DNA of 64,000 nt from Azospirillum sp. TSH58 (GCF_003119115.1 NZ_CP022364.1:520501-584500), one strand, 5' to 3'. Counted from the stretch's first letter, positions 8,841 to 18,761 are shown. Program-made: numbers and translations. The notes: generated by a model not told the origin, from the sequence alone.

Positions 8841-10304
8841 TCAGCGCCCCTCTGCCTTCAGGCGTTTCAGCACCCCCGGCAGCGCATCCGGCAAATCCTC
8901 GGCGATCAGACCCGGCCCGAACGCGTTCGCCGCCTCGCCATGCAGCCAGACCGCGGCGCAGGCGGCGTCGAATGCGTCCATCCCCTGAGCGATCAGCCCG
9001 AGCGCGATGCCCGCCAGCACGTCTCCCGACCCGGCGGTCGCCAGATCGGCCGGAGCGTTGGCGTTGACGACGGCCCGTCCATCCGGCGCCGCGACCACCG
9101 TGTCGGCGCCCTTCAGAAGGACGACGGCGCCGCAGCGCGCCGCAGCGGCGCGGGCGCGCGTCAGTTTGCCGCCCTCCGCCGCGAGATCCGGAAAGATCCG
9201 CGCGAACTCGCCCTCGTGCGGGGTCAGCAGGCAGCGTTCGTTCAACCGGCCGAGCAGGTCGGCGGGCGACTCGGTGAAGCTGGTCAGCGCGTCGGCGTCC
9301 AGCACGCAGGCCTTGCCGGCGCCGAGAGCGGCGAGAACGTGATCCCGCGTACCCTTCCCGACACCGGCACCCGGCCCCAGCAGCGCCGCGTTCTTGCGCG
9401 GATCCGCCAGCAGGGCCTCGAAGGCGGCAGCGTCCGCCACCTCGGTCACGATCAGGCTGGGCGAGCCGGCGGCGTAGATCGGCACCGAGTCGGGCGGGCA
9501 GGCCACCGTCACCAGCCCCGCCCCGGCGCGCAGGGCGCCCCGCGCCGACAGCCGCGCCGCGCCGGTCATCCGCGCCCCGCCCAGCACCACCGCATGCCCC
9601 CGCGCGTATTTGTGGGCGTCGAGCCGCGGCCAGGGATAGCGGCGACGCCACAGATCGGGGCCGTTCACCAGGGTCGGCGGCGCGATGGCGTCCAGCACGG
9701 TGTCGGGAATGCCGATGTCGGCGACCACCACCTCGCCGCACAGGACGCGCCCCGGCAGGAGCAGATGGCCGGGCTTGCGGCGGAAGAACGTGACGGTCAG
9801 CGCCGCCTGCGGGGCCACGCCCATCACCTGTCCGCTGTCGCCGTGCAGGCCGCTCGGCACGTCCACGGCGACGACGGTGCGCCCCGCCATCGCCTCGACC
9901 ACCTCCTTGGCCATGCCGTCGAGCGGGCGGGCCAGCCCGGCTCCGAACAGCGCGTCGATGACCAGGGGGTTGCCTTCCAGCAGCCAGGGATCGGCGGCTT
10001 CAATCGGTCCGGTCCAGCGCCCGGCCGCCACCGCCGCGTCGCCGCGCAGGGCGGAGCGCGAGCCCAGCAGGGCCAGCCGCACCGGCCAGCCCGCTTCGAG
10101 AAGAAGACGCGCGATGACGAAGCCGTCGCCGCCGTTGTTGCCCGGTCCGCACAGGACGACGGTCGGGTGCGGCGCCCAGCGCTCGCAGACCGCGCGCACC
10201 ACCGCGGCCCCCGCCGCTTCCATCAGCACCGGGCCCGGCACGCCGCCCGCCATGGTCAGCGCGTCGGCGCGATACATCTCCGCCACGGAAAGCAGTTCGT
10301 CCAT
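8841..10304 (-). CDS. nnr: Bifunctional NAD(P)HX epimerase / dehydratase
   Basis: A 487-residue metabolite-repair enzyme. The N-terminal half (about 1-215) is the YjeF-type NAD(P)H-hydrate epimerase, with CGPGNNGGDG near residue 60. The C-terminal half is the ADP-dependent NAD(P)HX dehydratase of ribokinase fold, with LGPGAGVGKGT and ATAGSGDVLAG, the phosphate-binding and catalytic Asp motif. Together they restore hydrated NADH and NADPH. I placed the start at ATG 10304 (MDELLSVAEMYRAD), the usual family start; the reading frame continues upstream into the tRNA-His region but that part is not protein-like. It precedes the tRNA-His pair and glnB in opposite orientation. Confidence 0.95.
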   Translation of the reverse strand: MDELLSVAEMYRADALTMAGGVPGPVLMEAAGAAVVRAVCERWAPHPTVVLCGPGNNGGDGFVIARLLLEAGWPVRLALLGSRSALRGDAAVAAGRWTGPIEAADPWLLEGNPLVIDALFGAGLARPLDGMAKEVVEAMAGRTVVAVDVPSGLHGDSGQVMGVAPQAALTVTFFRRKPGHLLLPGRVLCGEVVVADIGIPDTVLDAIAPPTLVNGPDLWRRRYPWPRLDAHKYARGHAVVLGGARMTGAARLSARGALRAGAGLVTVACPPDSVPIYAAGSPSLIVTEVADAAAFEALLADPRKNAALLGPGAGVGKGTRDHVLAALGAGKACVLDADALTSFTESPADLLGRLNERCLLTPHEGEFARIFPDLAAEGGKLTRARAAAARCGAVVLLKGADTVVAAPDGRAVVNANAPADLATAGSGDVLAGIALGLIAQGMDAFDAACAAVWLHGEAANAFGPGLIAEDLPDALPGVLKRLKAEGR

Positions 10305-10433
10305 CGCCTCCACCCGCCGCAATCCCGCATCACCGTCATCCGGCACAATAAGCGCCGTTGCGGCCGCAGCAAAGCCGGGCACAGGAGGAATGAGAGAAAC
10401 GGCCCGTCTGGCACGGGAATTGGAAAGAAGGAC

Positions 10434-11359
<926 letters not shown>

Positions 11360-11421
11360 TCGCGTCCCGAGAACCCGACCACCGGCCAACATGAACCAGC
11401 CCCGCCCACAATCGACGCAGA

Positions 11422-11451
11422 GCCGGCCGACGCAGTGCCGGCCGACGCAGA
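11422..11451. repeat. 15-bp tandem duplication in the glnB-glnA spacer
   Basis: Two adjacent copies of GCCGGCCGACGCAG plus one base (11422-11436 and 11437-11451), with a partial third copy just before (11410-11421, TCGACGCAGA). It sits midway between glnB and glnA, with no obvious reading frame. Confidence 0.8.
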
Positions 11452-11631
11452 CCGTCGCAACCGCAAGCGGAACGATCCGTGCGCGGACGCCCCTCCGGGC
11501 GCGACTTTTTGTGCTGTCACGTTGTGTGCTTGGGAAAGGCATGACATAACGTCCGCCGCGAGCGCCGTCACCCGCCCCTCGGTCGGTTTGACGCAGCGGG
11601 ACCCAAACCTCTTAAGCGTGGAAAAAGAGAT

Positions 11632-13041
11632 ATGTCCGACATCAGCAAGGTCTTCGACCTGATCAAGGAACACGACGTCAAGTACGTGGACCTCCGCTTC
11701 ACCGACCCGCGCGGCAAGCTGCACCACACCGCCCAGCACGTCTCGACCATCGACGAGGACGTGTTCGAAGACGGCATCATGTTCGACGGTTCCTCGATCG
11801 CCGGCTGGAAGGCGATCAACGAGTCGGACATGATCCTCCAGCTCGACCCGACCACCGCCGTGATGGACCCGTTCTCGGCCCAGCCGACGCTGAACATCCT
11901 CTGCGACGTGTACGAGCCGTCGACCGGCCAGCCCTACGCGCGCTGCCCGCGCGGCATCGCGAAGGCCGCCGAGAAGTACATGGCGTCGGCCGGCATCGGC
12001 GATACCGCCTACTTCGGCCCGGAAGCCGAGTTCTTCGTCTTCGACGACGTCAAGTTCAAGGTCGAGATGAACAAGGTCTCCTACGAGTTCGACTCGGAGG
12101 AAGGCCCGTACACCTCGGACAAGGACTACGAGGACGGCAACCTGGGCCACCGCCCGGGCGTGAAGGGCGGCTACTTCCCGGTCGCTCCGGTCGACAGCGG
12201 CTCGGACCTGCGCGCCGAGATGCTGAGCGTGCTCGCCGAGATGGGCGTGCCGGTCGAGAAGCACCACCACGAGGTGGCCGCCTCGCAGCATGAGCTGGGC
12301 ATCAAGTTCGACACGCTGGTCCGCACCGGCGACAACATGCAGTACTACAAGTACGTCGTGCACAACGTCGCCCACGCCTACGGCAAGACCGCGACCTTCA
12401 TGCCGAAGCCCGTCTTCGGCGACAACGGCTCGGGCATGCACATGCACCAGTCGATCTGGAAGGAAGGCCAGCCGCTGTTCGCCGGCAACCAGTACGCCGA
12501 CCTGTCGGAGCTGGCGCTGTACTACATCGGCGGCATCATCAAGCACGCCAAGGCGCTGAACGCCTTCACCAACCCGACGACCAACTCCTACAAGCGTCTG
12601 GTCCCGGGCTACGAGGCTCCGGTTCTGCTGGCCTACTCGGCCCGCAACCGCTCGGCGTCCTGCCGCATCCCGTACGTCGCCTCGCCGAAGGGCAAGCGCG
12701 TCGAGGTCCGCTTCCCGGATCCGTCGGCCAACCCGTACCTGGCCTTCGCCGCCCTGCTGATGGCCGGTCTGGACGGCATCCAGAACAAGATCCATCCGGG
12801 CGAGGCGATGGACAAGAACCTGTACGACCTGCCGGCCGAAGAGCTGGCCAAGGTTCCGACGGTTTGCGGCTCGCTGCGCGAAGCCCTGGATAGCCTGAAG
12901 GCCGACAGCGCCTTCCTGCAGAAGGGCGACGTGTTCACCAAGGACATGATCGAGTCCTACATCGACCTGCGCACCGAGGAGCTGCTGGCCTTCGAGACCA
13001 TGCCGCACCCGATCGAGTACAAGATGTACTACTCGGTCTGA
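11632..13041 (+). CDS. glnA: Glutamine synthetase type I
   Basis: A 469-residue enzyme making glutamine from glutamate, ammonia and ATP, the entry point of ammonium assimilation. GSI signatures are present: [20 protein letters not shown], the ATP-binding segment around [10 protein letters not shown], and the adenylylation loop KNLYDLP with Tyr398. So activity should be controlled by GlnE-type adenylylation as well as by transcription. It starts at ATG 11632 after AAAGAG and lies 272 bp downstream of glnB, its regulator. A strong terminator follows at 13133-13174. It can be cotranscribed with glnB; I see no certain separate promoter in the gap. Confidence 0.98.
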   Translation: MSDISKVFDLIKEHDVKYVDLRFTDPRGKLHHTAQHVSTIDEDVFEDGIMFDGSSIAGWKAINESDMILQLDPTTAVMDPFSAQPTLNILCDVYEPSTGQPYARCPRGIAKAAEKYMASAGIGDTAYFGPEAEFFVFDDVKFKVEMNKVSYEFDSEEGPYTSDKDYEDGNLGHRPGVKGGYFPVAPVDSGSDLRAEMLSVLAEMGVPVEKHHHEVAASQHELGIKFDTLVRTGDNMQYYKYVVHNVAHAYGKTATFMPKPVFGDNGSGMHMHQSIWKEGQPLFAGNQYADLSELALYYIGGIIKHAKALNAFTNPTTNSYKRLVPGYEAPVLLAYSARNRSASCRIPYVASPKGKRVEVRFPDPSANPYLAFAALLMAGLDGIQNKIHPGEAMDKNLYDLPAEELAKVPTVCGSLREALDSLKADSAFLQKGDVFTKDMIESYIDLRTEELLAFETMPHPIEYKMYYSV

Positions 13042-13132
13042 TCCAACGGTCCCCGGTCCACCGGTTCACGGTGCCCGCCCCGCCCTCGCGGCGCGGTGGG
13101 CACCACCGGAGGGCCGGACCGCGGAGCAGAGT

Positions 13133-13174
13133 AAGAAAAAGCCCACCGACGGCAACGTCGGTGGGCTTTTTCTT
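13133..13174. terminator. Bidirectional terminator after glnA
   Basis: AAAAAGCCCACCGAC (13136-13150), a 6-nt loop and the exact complement GTCGGTGGGCTTTTT, giving a 15-bp stem with A and T runs on both sides. It can end both glnA (plus) and the Hsp70-like gene (minus, stop at 13196). Confidence 0.9.
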
Positions 13175-13195
13175 GTGCGGAACGAGAGGGACGCC

Positions 13196-14479
13196 TCAGG
13201 CGGTGCCGCCGAAGCGCCGCGCCGCCTCGATGGTCAGTCCGGTGCCGACCGAGCCGAAAATGTTGCCTTCCACCACGCGGGCGCCGGGCAGTTCGGCCAG
13301 GATGGCCGCCCGCACCTGCGGCAGCAGCGTCGAGCCGCCGGTCAGGAACACCGCGTCGATCTCCGCCGGCAGCGTGCCGGCCTCGGCCAGACAGGCGCGC
13401 ACCCGCCCGCCGATGCGGCCGGCCAGGATCGCCGTCGCCTGGTTCAGCTCGTCCACCGACACCGGGCGCGTCATGCCGCCACCGCCCCAGTCCAGCAGGA
13501 GGCCGGCCTCCGGCCCATCGGACAGGGCGATCTTGGCGCGCTCCACCGCCATGGCCAGCGCGTGGCCCAGCCGGTGCTCGACCACGCCGATCAGCCGCTC
13601 GATGCGGTCCGGGGTCGCGGAATCGCGCTGCAGGCGCTCCAGGTCGGCCATCGCCTTGGCGGTGTAAAGGAAGTTGATCTTCGACCAGGTCGCCAGATCG
13701 AAGAACAGATGCTTGGGCGCCAGCAGGCCGGGCCGCTTCATGGCGCTGCCATGGCCGAGCAGCGGCATCGCCGTCGCCAGCGACAGGTCGCGGTCGAAGT
13801 CGGTGCCGCCGACGCGGATGCCGTCGTTGGCCAGGATGTCGGCGCTGCGGTCGGCCCGCCCGCGCCGATCCGGCCCGATGCGGACGATGGAGAAGTCCGA
13901 GGTGCCGCCGCCGATGTCGGCGATCAGGGCCAGCTCCTCCCGGTCCACCTGCTGCTCGTAGTCGAGCGCGGCGGCGATGGGCTCATATTGAAAGGAGATG
14001 CCGCGGAAACCGACGGAGCGGGCGATCTCGCCCAGCACCTCCTCCGCCGCCGCGTCGCCCGCCGGGTCGCCGTCGACGAAATGCACCGGGCGCCCCAACA
14101 CCACATCGGTCAGTTCGCCGCCCAGCGCGCTCTCCGCCCGCTCCTTCACCGCGGCCAGGAAGGTGGCGATGACCGCGCGGAAGGTGATGCGGCCCTTGCG
14201 CAGCGCGGTGTCGGCGTCGATCAGGTCGGTGCCCAGCATCGACTTGATGGAGCGCATCAGGCGCCCCTCGACGCCCGACGCATAGGCGTCGACGGCCGCT
14301 TGCCCGACCGTCACCGCGTCGGCTTCGAAATCGAAAAAGACGGCGCTGGGCAGGGTCGTCCGCGCGCCGTCCAGGGGAAGCAGGCCGTAACCGCCCTCCC
14401 CTCCGCCGGCACCCGCCGCCGCCATCCGCACGCCGAGAGTCGTGTTGGACGTGCCGAAATCGAGGCCGCAAGCCGTCAT
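13196..14479 (-). CDS. Hsp70-family (YegD-like) ATPase
   Basis: A 427-residue actin-fold ATPase of the Hsp70 superfamily. Phosphate-1 loop GLDFGTSNTTLG is at the N-terminus, phosphate-2 DIGGGTSDFS near the middle, and FLTGGSTLLP is the adenosine motif. It ends shortly after the nucleotide domain, so it lacks the substrate-binding domain of DnaK; E. coli YegD is similar in size and layout. The role is unknown. No DnaJ or GrpE is next to it. It follows a MaoC-like gene on the same strand with a gap of about 90 bp. Confidence 0.85.
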   Translation of the reverse strand: MTACGLDFGTSNTTLGVRMAAAGAGGGEGGYGLLPLDGARTTLPSAVFFDFEADAVTVGQAAVDAYASGVEGRLMRSIKSMLGTDLIDADTALRKGRITFRAVIATFLAAVKERAESALGGELTDVVLGRPVHFVDGDPAGDAAAEEVLGEIARSVGFRGISFQYEPIAAALDYEQQVDREELALIADIGGGTSDFSIVRIGPDRRGRADRSADILANDGIRVGGTDFDRDLSLATAMPLLGHGSAMKRPGLLAPKHLFFDLATWSKINFLYTAKAMADLERLQRDSATPDRIERLIGVVEHRLGHALAMAVERAKIALSDGPEAGLLLDWGGGGMTRPVSVDELNQATAILAGRIGGRVRACLAEAGTLPAEIDAVFLTGGSTLLPQVRAAILAELPGARVVEGNIFGSVGTGLTIEAARRFGGTA

Positions 14480-14571
14480 GGGAACCCCCGCCGTGATGGA
14501 AGGGGCGAGGCTATACAGGGGCCGGGCCCGCGGATCAAGACGCGCGACGGGACAGGCCGCGCTTGTCTTTC

Positions 14572-15027
14572 TTATTCGGCCGGAACGCTGCGGGTCGCCA
14601 CGATGTGGTTCAGGGTGATGGTCATCACCGCCTCGCCATGCTGGTTCAGCGTGGTGTAGGCCAGCCGAACGGTGCCGCGGTCGCCGCGGCGGGACGGGAC
14701 GGTCTCCACCACCTCCACCCGGACGCGCAGCGTGTCGCCGGGGCGCACCGGGCGCAGCCAGCGCAGTTCGTCGCCGCCCGAACCGCCCAGGCTGGTGCCG
14801 GTGATGGCTCCGGTGTCGCGGAACAGCCGGAAGGTCAGGGACAGGGTGTGGAAGCCGCTGGCGATCAGCCCGCCGAACGGCCCCTCCGCCGCGGCCACGG
14901 CGTCCATGTGGAAGGGCTGCGGGTCGAAGCGCTGGGCGAAATCCATGATCTGGCTGTCGGTGACCGTCGCCCCTTCGGTCTCGATCACGTCGCCGACGCG
15001 GAAATCCTCGAAATAGCGCCCCGCCAT
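14572..15027 (-). CDS. MaoC-family hydratase/dehydratase
   Basis: A 151-residue single hot-dog domain. MaoC features are visible: FEDFRVGDVIET at the start, DSQIMDFAQRFDPQPFHMD (the segment with the catalytic Asp and His of enoyl-CoA hydratases) and GGLIASGFHTLSL. Such proteins hydrate or dehydrate acyl-CoA esters; the substrate cannot be told. The start at 15027 is preceded by GGGAGGG at good spacing. It lies downstream of the PhzF gene and may be the last or next-to-last gene of the DUF1127-GNAT-PhzF transcript. Confidence 0.88.
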   Translation of the reverse strand: MAGRYFEDFRVGDVIETEGATVTDSQIMDFAQRFDPQPFHMDAVAAAEGPFGGLIASGFHTLSLTFRLFRDTGAITGTSLGGSGGDELRWLRPVRPGDTLRVRVEVVETVPSRRGDRGTVRLAYTTLNQHGEAVMTITLNHIVATRSVPAE

Positions 15028-15069
15028 GCCCGCTGCCCTCCCGTTCCGTTGGTCCTCGTCCGGACGGTG

Positions 15070-15864
15070 CTAAATGTAGATGGCGCCGTCCATATAGAGA
15101 ACCGCTTTCCCGGCGATCCTCACGCGGTCGCCGGCCAGTTCGCAGGACAGCGCGCCGCCCCGCGCCGAGACCTGCCGGGCCTTCAGCCGCTCCTTGCCCA
15201 GACGCCGCGCCCAATAGGGGATCAGCGTGCAATGGGCGGAGCCGGTCACCGGGTCCTCGGGAATCCCCTTGGCCGGCGCGAAGAAGCGCGACACGAAATC
15301 CACGCCGCCGCTGCCCGGCGCCGTCACGATGACCGCGTAATAGTCCTCAAGCCGGGCCAGGGCGCCCATGTCCGGCGTCAGCGCGCGCACTGTCGCCTCG
15401 TCGTCGTAGACGACGACGACGTCGCGGGCTTTCAGCACCGCCAGCGGCGACGGCCCGCCCAGCGCGTCGATCAGGCCGGCCGGCGGCCCGGCGAGCGGTT
15501 CCGGCGGACGGCTGGGGAAGTCCAGCGTGTAGAGGTCACCGTTGCGGGTGACGCTGAGGGTTCCGGCCTTGCGGGTGGTGAAGTCGATCCGCGGGCAGCC
15601 CCACTCCAGCATCGTCGCGATGACGAAGGCCGAGGCCAGCGTGGCGTGACCGCACAGGTCCACCTCGACCGCCGGTGTGAACCAGCGGATCTCGTAGCCA
15701 TCGCCGCGTCGGACGATGAAGGCGGTCTCCGACAGGTTGTTTTCCGCCGCGATGGCCTGGAGCGTCGCGTCGGGAAGCCAGTCCTCCAGCGGCACGACCG
15801 CCGCCGGGTTGCCCGCGAACACCGCGTCCGCGAAGGCATCGACCTGATACAGGGGAAGGCGCAA
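15070..15864 (-). CDS. PhzF-family isomerase/epimerase
   Basis: A 264-residue protein of the diaminopimelate-epimerase fold (PhzF). The N-terminus LPLYQVDAFADAVFAGNPAAV is the family signature, with the catalytic glutamate in NNLSETAFIV. Later come DLCGHATLASAFV and the second-domain DPVTGSAHCTL. PhzF proteins catalyse isomerisation of small metabolites; the natural substrate here is unknown. The start is TTG at 15864, well supported because AAGGAGG lies 5 bp upstream and overlaps the stop codon of the GNAT gene. The two genes are therefore translationally close, and both appear to belong to the DUF1127 operon. Confidence 0.92.
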   Translation of the reverse strand: MRLPLYQVDAFADAVFAGNPAAVVPLEDWLPDATLQAIAAENNLSETAFIVRRGDGYEIRWFTPAVEVDLCGHATLASAFVIATMLEWGCPRIDFTTRKAGTLSVTRNGDLYTLDFPSRPPEPLAGPPAGLIDALGGPSPLAVLKARDVVVVYDDEATVRALTPDMGALARLEDYYAVIVTAPGSGGVDFVSRFFAPAKGIPEDPVTGSAHCTLIPYWARRLGKERLKARQVSARGGALSCELAGDRVRIAGKAVLYMDGAIYI

Positions 15865-15873
15865 GGTGCCTCC

Positions 15874-16290
15874 TTAGGGTTTCTCGGTGAACAGGAACGC
15901 CTGGGCGTGCCGCTCCATCCCCGCCGCCTCGTAGAAGGTGACGGCCTTGGGCGCCGACAGGAGAAGGCAGGTGACGCCCTCCCCCACCGCGGCGCGGGTG
16001 CGGCGCATCAACTCCTTGCCGATGCCGCGTCCCTGACAGGCGCGGTCGACGGCGAGGTCGGACAGGTAGCAGCAGAAGGCGAAATCGGTGACGGAGCGGG
16101 CGACGCCGATCAACGCCCCGTCCGCGTCGCGGGCGGTGACGATCAGGCCGGCGTTGCGCAGCATCGCCTCCACCCGCGGGCGGTCCGCCACGGGCCGGCG
16201 TTCGGCCAGCCCGGAGCGGTGGAGCACGTCGATGAAGGCGTCGGCGGTCAGGTCGGGCTCGACGGCGTAGAGGATCGCATCGGCGCTCAT
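15874..16290 (-). CDS. GNAT-family N-acetyltransferase
   Basis: A 138-residue acetyltransferase. The acetyl-CoA pyrophosphate loop RACQGRGIGKELM (Q/R-x-x-G-x-G/A) lies near residues 85-97, after the beta-strand CYLSDLAVD, and the C-terminal strand YEAAGMERHAQAF is typical of the fold. Substrate unknown. It starts 4 bp after the DUF1127 stop codon and its own stop (TAA) overlaps the PhzF ribosome site, so the three genes form a tight operon: DUF1127, GNAT, PhzF. Confidence 0.9.
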   Translation of the reverse strand: MSADAILYAVEPDLTADAFIDVLHRSGLAERRPVADRPRVEAMLRNAGLIVTARDADGALIGVARSVTDFAFCCYLSDLAVDRACQGRGIGKELMRRTRAAVGEGVTCLLLSAPKAVTFYEAAGMERHAQAFLFTEKP

Positions 16291-16294
16291 CGGG

Positions 16295-16543
16295 TCAACC
16301 CCGCCAGAAGGGCTTGTTGACCTCGCTGTCCACGTCGGCGCGGGACACGCCGATGTCCTTCAGCAGATGATCGTCCAGCCGCATCAGCGCCTGCCGCTGC
16401 CGCCACCGCTCATAGCCGTTGAGGCCGGCCTCCATCACGAACCAGACGGGGCGGATGCCGACGGTGAGGGCGCGCGCGATGACCTTGAAGACGGTCGTGA
16501 ACGAGGACGATCCGGACGACCGGGTCGCTTCTGTGGTGCGCAT
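16295..16543 (-). CDS. DUF1127 (YjiS-like) small protein
   Basis: An 82-residue protein whose C-terminal half matches the DUF1127 pattern: YERWRQRQALMRLDDHLLKDIGVSRADV, a short arginine-rich helix pair. The N-terminal 40 residues are variable. Small DUF1127 proteins of alphaproteobacteria have been linked to RNA turnover and to phosphate/carbon metabolism; the molecular role here is unknown. The start at 16543 is preceded by a perfect AAGGAGG. It leads an operon with the GNAT and PhzF genes. Its promoter carries the same box arrangement as the mocR promoter 2 kb away; in E. coli too, the MocR gene yjiR lies beside the DUF1127 gene yjiS. Confidence 0.9.
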   Translation of the reverse strand: MRTTEATRSSGSSSFTTVFKVIARALTVGIRPVWFVMEAGLNGYERWRQRQALMRLDDHLLKDIGVSRADVDSEVNKPFWRG

Positions 16544-16577
16544 GATGAGCCTCCTTCGTCAAAACATTCAGCCCCGA

Positions 16578-16639
16578 ACAATCGAGACAATGGCGATTAT
16601 GTCGACACAATCGCTTCGGTCAATGTCGTTATTGTCACC
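16578..16639 (-). promoter_or_regulatory. Promoter and probable MocR operator of the DUF1127 operon
   Basis: On the minus strand TTGACC (16618-16623), 16 bp, CATAAT (16596-16601) forms a sigma-70 promoter. Around it, read on the plus strand, lie ACAATCG-A-GACAATG (16578-16592) and AATGTC-N3-ATTGTC (16622-16636). The same boxes, at nearly the same distance (53 against 51 bp), occur at the mocR promoter. Confidence 0.7.
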
Positions 16640-16739
16640 ATTACATTTCCGATATCGGATGTATCCCGGTTGCCACACCCATCGGTTGGACAGTCCTTTG
16701 GACGAGCGCGGTCCCCGGCAACCTCACCATCCGGACATG

Positions 16740-16770
16740 AAAAAAGGCCGGCCGCGGAAAGCGGCCGGCC
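16740..16770 (-). terminator. Terminator after the Bax-inhibitor-1 gene
   Basis: GGCCGGCCGC (16746-16755), 5-nt loop, GCGGCCGGCC (16761-16770), followed on the minus strand by six Ts. A strong intrinsic terminator about 40 bp after the stop codon. Confidence 0.9.
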
Positions 16771-16807
16771 CGGCAGAGCGCCTTGGGTGGCGCCGGACGC
16801 GGTCCTG

Positions 16808-17533
16808 TTACTCGCGGTTGCCCATGAGCTGGAGGAGCATCTGGAAGAGGTTGATGAAGTTGAGGTAGAGCGAGAGGGCGCCCATGACGGCGAGCTTGGT
16901 GTTGGCCTCGTGCCCGTAGCCCTCGGCGTACTCCTCCTTGATGCGCTGGGTGTCGTAGGCGGTCAGGCCGGTGAAGATCACCACGCCGATCACCGAGACG
17001 GCGAACTGCAGCGCGCTGGAGCCGATGAAGATGTTGACCAGGCTGGCGATGACGATGCCGATCAGGCCCATCATCAGGAACGAGCCCATCTTCGACAGGT
17101 CGGCCTTGGTGGTGTAGCCCCACAGGCTCATCGCCGCGAACATCGCCGCGGTGATGAAGAACACCCGCGCCACGCTGGCCCCGGTGAAGACCAGGAAGAT
17201 CGACGCCATCGACACGCCCATCACCGCGCAGAAGGCCCAGAACAGCCCCTGCAGCGCGCTCGCCGACATCGCGTGGAAGCGGAAGGACAGCACCATGATG
17301 AAGGCCAGCGGCGCCAGCATCACCACCCACTTCAGCGGGGTCGTGAAGATCGGAACGTACAGCGCCGGCGTGCTCGCCACGAACAGCGCCACAAGCCCCG
17401 TCACGCCCAGGCCGAGCATCATGAAGTTGTAGACCCGCAGCATGTGCTTGCGCAGGCCCTCGTCGAACGCCGCACGGTCCACGCCCGCGGCGCCGGCGCC
17501 CCAACGACTCTGGTTGGGATACTGGTCGAACAT
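16808..17533 (-). CDS. Bax inhibitor-1/YccA-family membrane protein
   Basis: A 241-residue inner-membrane protein with about seven hydrophobic helices after a soluble N-terminus of some 45 residues. The family pattern is seen in YNFMMLGLGVTGLVAL, in TGLTAYDTQRIKEEYAEGY (the conserved Asp region near the last helices) and in ALSLYLNFINLFQMLLQLMG at the C-terminus. Members act as proton-linked calcium leak channels or protease-associated proteins (YccA/YbhL). I chose ATG 17533 because GAGGGAG precedes it; the longer frame has no homology-like sequence. A 15-bp tandem duplication lies just upstream. Confidence 0.93.
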   Translation of the reverse strand: MFDQYPNQSRWGAGAAGVDRAAFDEGLRKHMLRVYNFMMLGLGVTGLVALFVASTPALYVPIFTTPLKWVVMLAPLAFIMVLSFRFHAMSASALQGLFWAFCAVMGVSMASIFLVFTGASVARVFFITAAMFAAMSLWGYTTKADLSKMGSFLMMGLIGIVIASLVNIFIGSSALQFAVSVIGVVIFTGLTAYDTQRIKEEYAEGYGHEANTKLAVMGALSLYLNFINLFQMLLQLMGNRE

Positions 17534-17942
17534 TGCGAAAACTCCCTCGTTCAAGCCTCTGACCGGCAAGCCTCTGACCGGCGGCGGGCGCATGGCGGCG
17601 GGTCGGCCGCGCAACAGCGGCGGAATGGGATGGCTGCGCCGTCCATCATGAAACCCTCCAGATGCGGTCACGCCCGTCGGCGCAAAAGCAGATGAAGAGA
17701 TCCGACATCGCAGCCCCCGACCTCGTAACCAACGACTCGGCTGCCAGAGGGGCCCGGACCCTGGTTGTCCTAATAGTTGGCCGTGTGGCCGGCGCCTTTC
17801 AAGATACCCGTCCCCTCACAGGTTCCGCGCGAACGGGAGCTTGGAACGCGCCCGGCTGTTCCCATATGGCGGCTTGGGAGCGGCCGGCCCGGCAAGCCGG
17901 GCGCCGCTTCACCCGTCAACAACTCAGAGCCGGATCAACAAG
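17534..17942. other. 409-bp divergent promoter region
   Basis: Between two divergent membrane-protein genes. It holds the ribosome site of the minus-strand gene, a 15-bp tandem duplication and otherwise GC-rich DNA. I see no convincing coding frame and no sigma-70 promoter I would defend on either strand. Confidence 0.5.
17553..17582. repeat. 15-bp perfect tandem duplication upstream of a start
   Basis: AAGCCTCTGACCGGC occurs twice back to back (17553-17567, 17568-17582), 20 bp before the ATG of the Bax-inhibitor-1 gene. Same size class as the stop-codon duplications in this window but at a 5' end. Confidence 0.9.
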
Positions 17943-18287
17943 ATGGAGAGTGCCGCGTTGAGCGACCAGCACCACAGACGCCTCGAACGGCGGGTGGATC
18001 GCATCCAGGAGAAGCTTCCCGACTCCATGGCGCGGACGCTGGCTTGGCTCCGCGAGCCGCGTGCGACCTGGGTGCGTGTCCCCGCCGGGTTGCTGCTGAT
18101 TCTCGGTGGCCTGTTCAGCTTCCTGCCCGTGCTGGGCATCTGGATGCTGCCTCTCGGCCTCGTTCTGCTCGCTTACGACGTGCCGTTCCTCCGCCCGCCG
18201 ATCAATCGCGCGCTGGTGCGCGGCGAGCGGCGCTGGAAGGAGTGGAAGCGGCGGCGCCGCGCCGCTTCCTCGTCCTCGTCCTCGTGA
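17943..18287 (+). CDS. Small conserved membrane protein with basic tail
   Basis: A 114-residue protein of unknown function. Residues 1-40 are soluble and charged, 45-85 contain two closely spaced hydrophobic segments (RVPAGLLLILGGLFSFLP and GIWMLPLGLVLLAYDVP), and the tail is strongly basic (RRWKEWKRRRRAA) followed by six serines. The two-helix core with LP...LPLG resembles short integral-membrane proteins seen widely in alphaproteobacteria. The ribosome site before ATG 17943 is weak. The six serine codons end in three copies of TCCTCG right before the TGA. It converges on the DUF2892 gene with a shared terminator. Confidence 0.75.
   Translation: MESAALSDQHHRRLERRVDRIQEKLPDSMARTLAWLREPRATWVRVPAGLLLILGGLFSFLPVLGIWMLPLGLVLLAYDVPFLRPPINRALVRGERRWKEWKRRRRAASSSSSS
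18267..18284. repeat. Hexanucleotide TCCTCG x3 at a gene end
   Basis: Three TCCTCG units encode the last six serines and abut the TGA stop of the small membrane protein. A short microsatellite-like expansion at a 3' coding end. Confidence 0.75.
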
Positions 18288-18296
18288 CCGGCATTC

Positions 18297-18319
18297 CCTG
18301 ACGGGGCCGTCCCGTCAGG
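18297..18319. terminator. Convergent terminator hairpin
   Basis: CCTGACGGG (18297-18305), 5-nt loop, CCCGTCAGG (18311-18319). It starts 10 bp after one gene and contains the stop codon (18315-18317) of the opposing DUF2892 gene. Confidence 0.65.
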
Positions 18320-18641
18320 AATAGGACCCGGTGCGGGCCGGCGTCCGCTCCAGCGGCCCCTCTCCGGGGCTGTAGCGCTCGGCCCGCGGACCGGACAGGC
18401 GGTCGTGGTCCTCGTCCGCCACCATAGCCTTCAGCGGGCAATGGCCGCTCATGCCGCGGGCCACCAGGGCGGCGCCGGCCAGCCCCATGATGGCGCCCCG
18501 CACGTCGGCGCCGCGGCGCACGCCGCCCGCCGCCATGACGAGGCCGAGGCCGGTGGACACGGCGCGTTCCAGCGGCCCGAGATTCCGCGCGCCCCCAAAG
18601 AAGCGGTCGTAGGTGTGTCGGATGGCGTTTTCGGCGCTCAT
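18315..18641 (-). CDS. DUF2892 (YgaP-like) membrane protein
   Basis: A 108-residue protein. Residues 22-65 match the DUF2892 pattern of inner-membrane proteins: NLGPLERAVSTGLGLVMAAGG, then a second hydrophobic stretch (GLAGAALVARGMSGHCPL). The C-terminal 35 residues are polar. In E. coli the same domain anchors the rhodanese YgaP; here there is no rhodanese domain. Function unknown. It is divergent from mocR, and the mocR operator lies about 120 bp upstream of its start, so MocR might also control it. Confidence 0.85.
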   Translation of the reverse strand: MSAENAIRHTYDRFFGGARNLGPLERAVSTGLGLVMAAGGVRRGADVRGAIMGLAGAALVARGMSGHCPLKAMVADEDHDRLSGPRAERYSPGEGPLERTPARTGSYS

Positions 18642-18761
18642 GCCTGAATTCTCCCGGCTGTGCCCGGCGCGAAGGGGATGCCGAAGCAGCGCCGGGCGGT
18701 CCTGACTGCAACGCCCGCCCGGCCATCCGGGTTCCCGAGGGCACGGCGCAAGCGGGACCGC

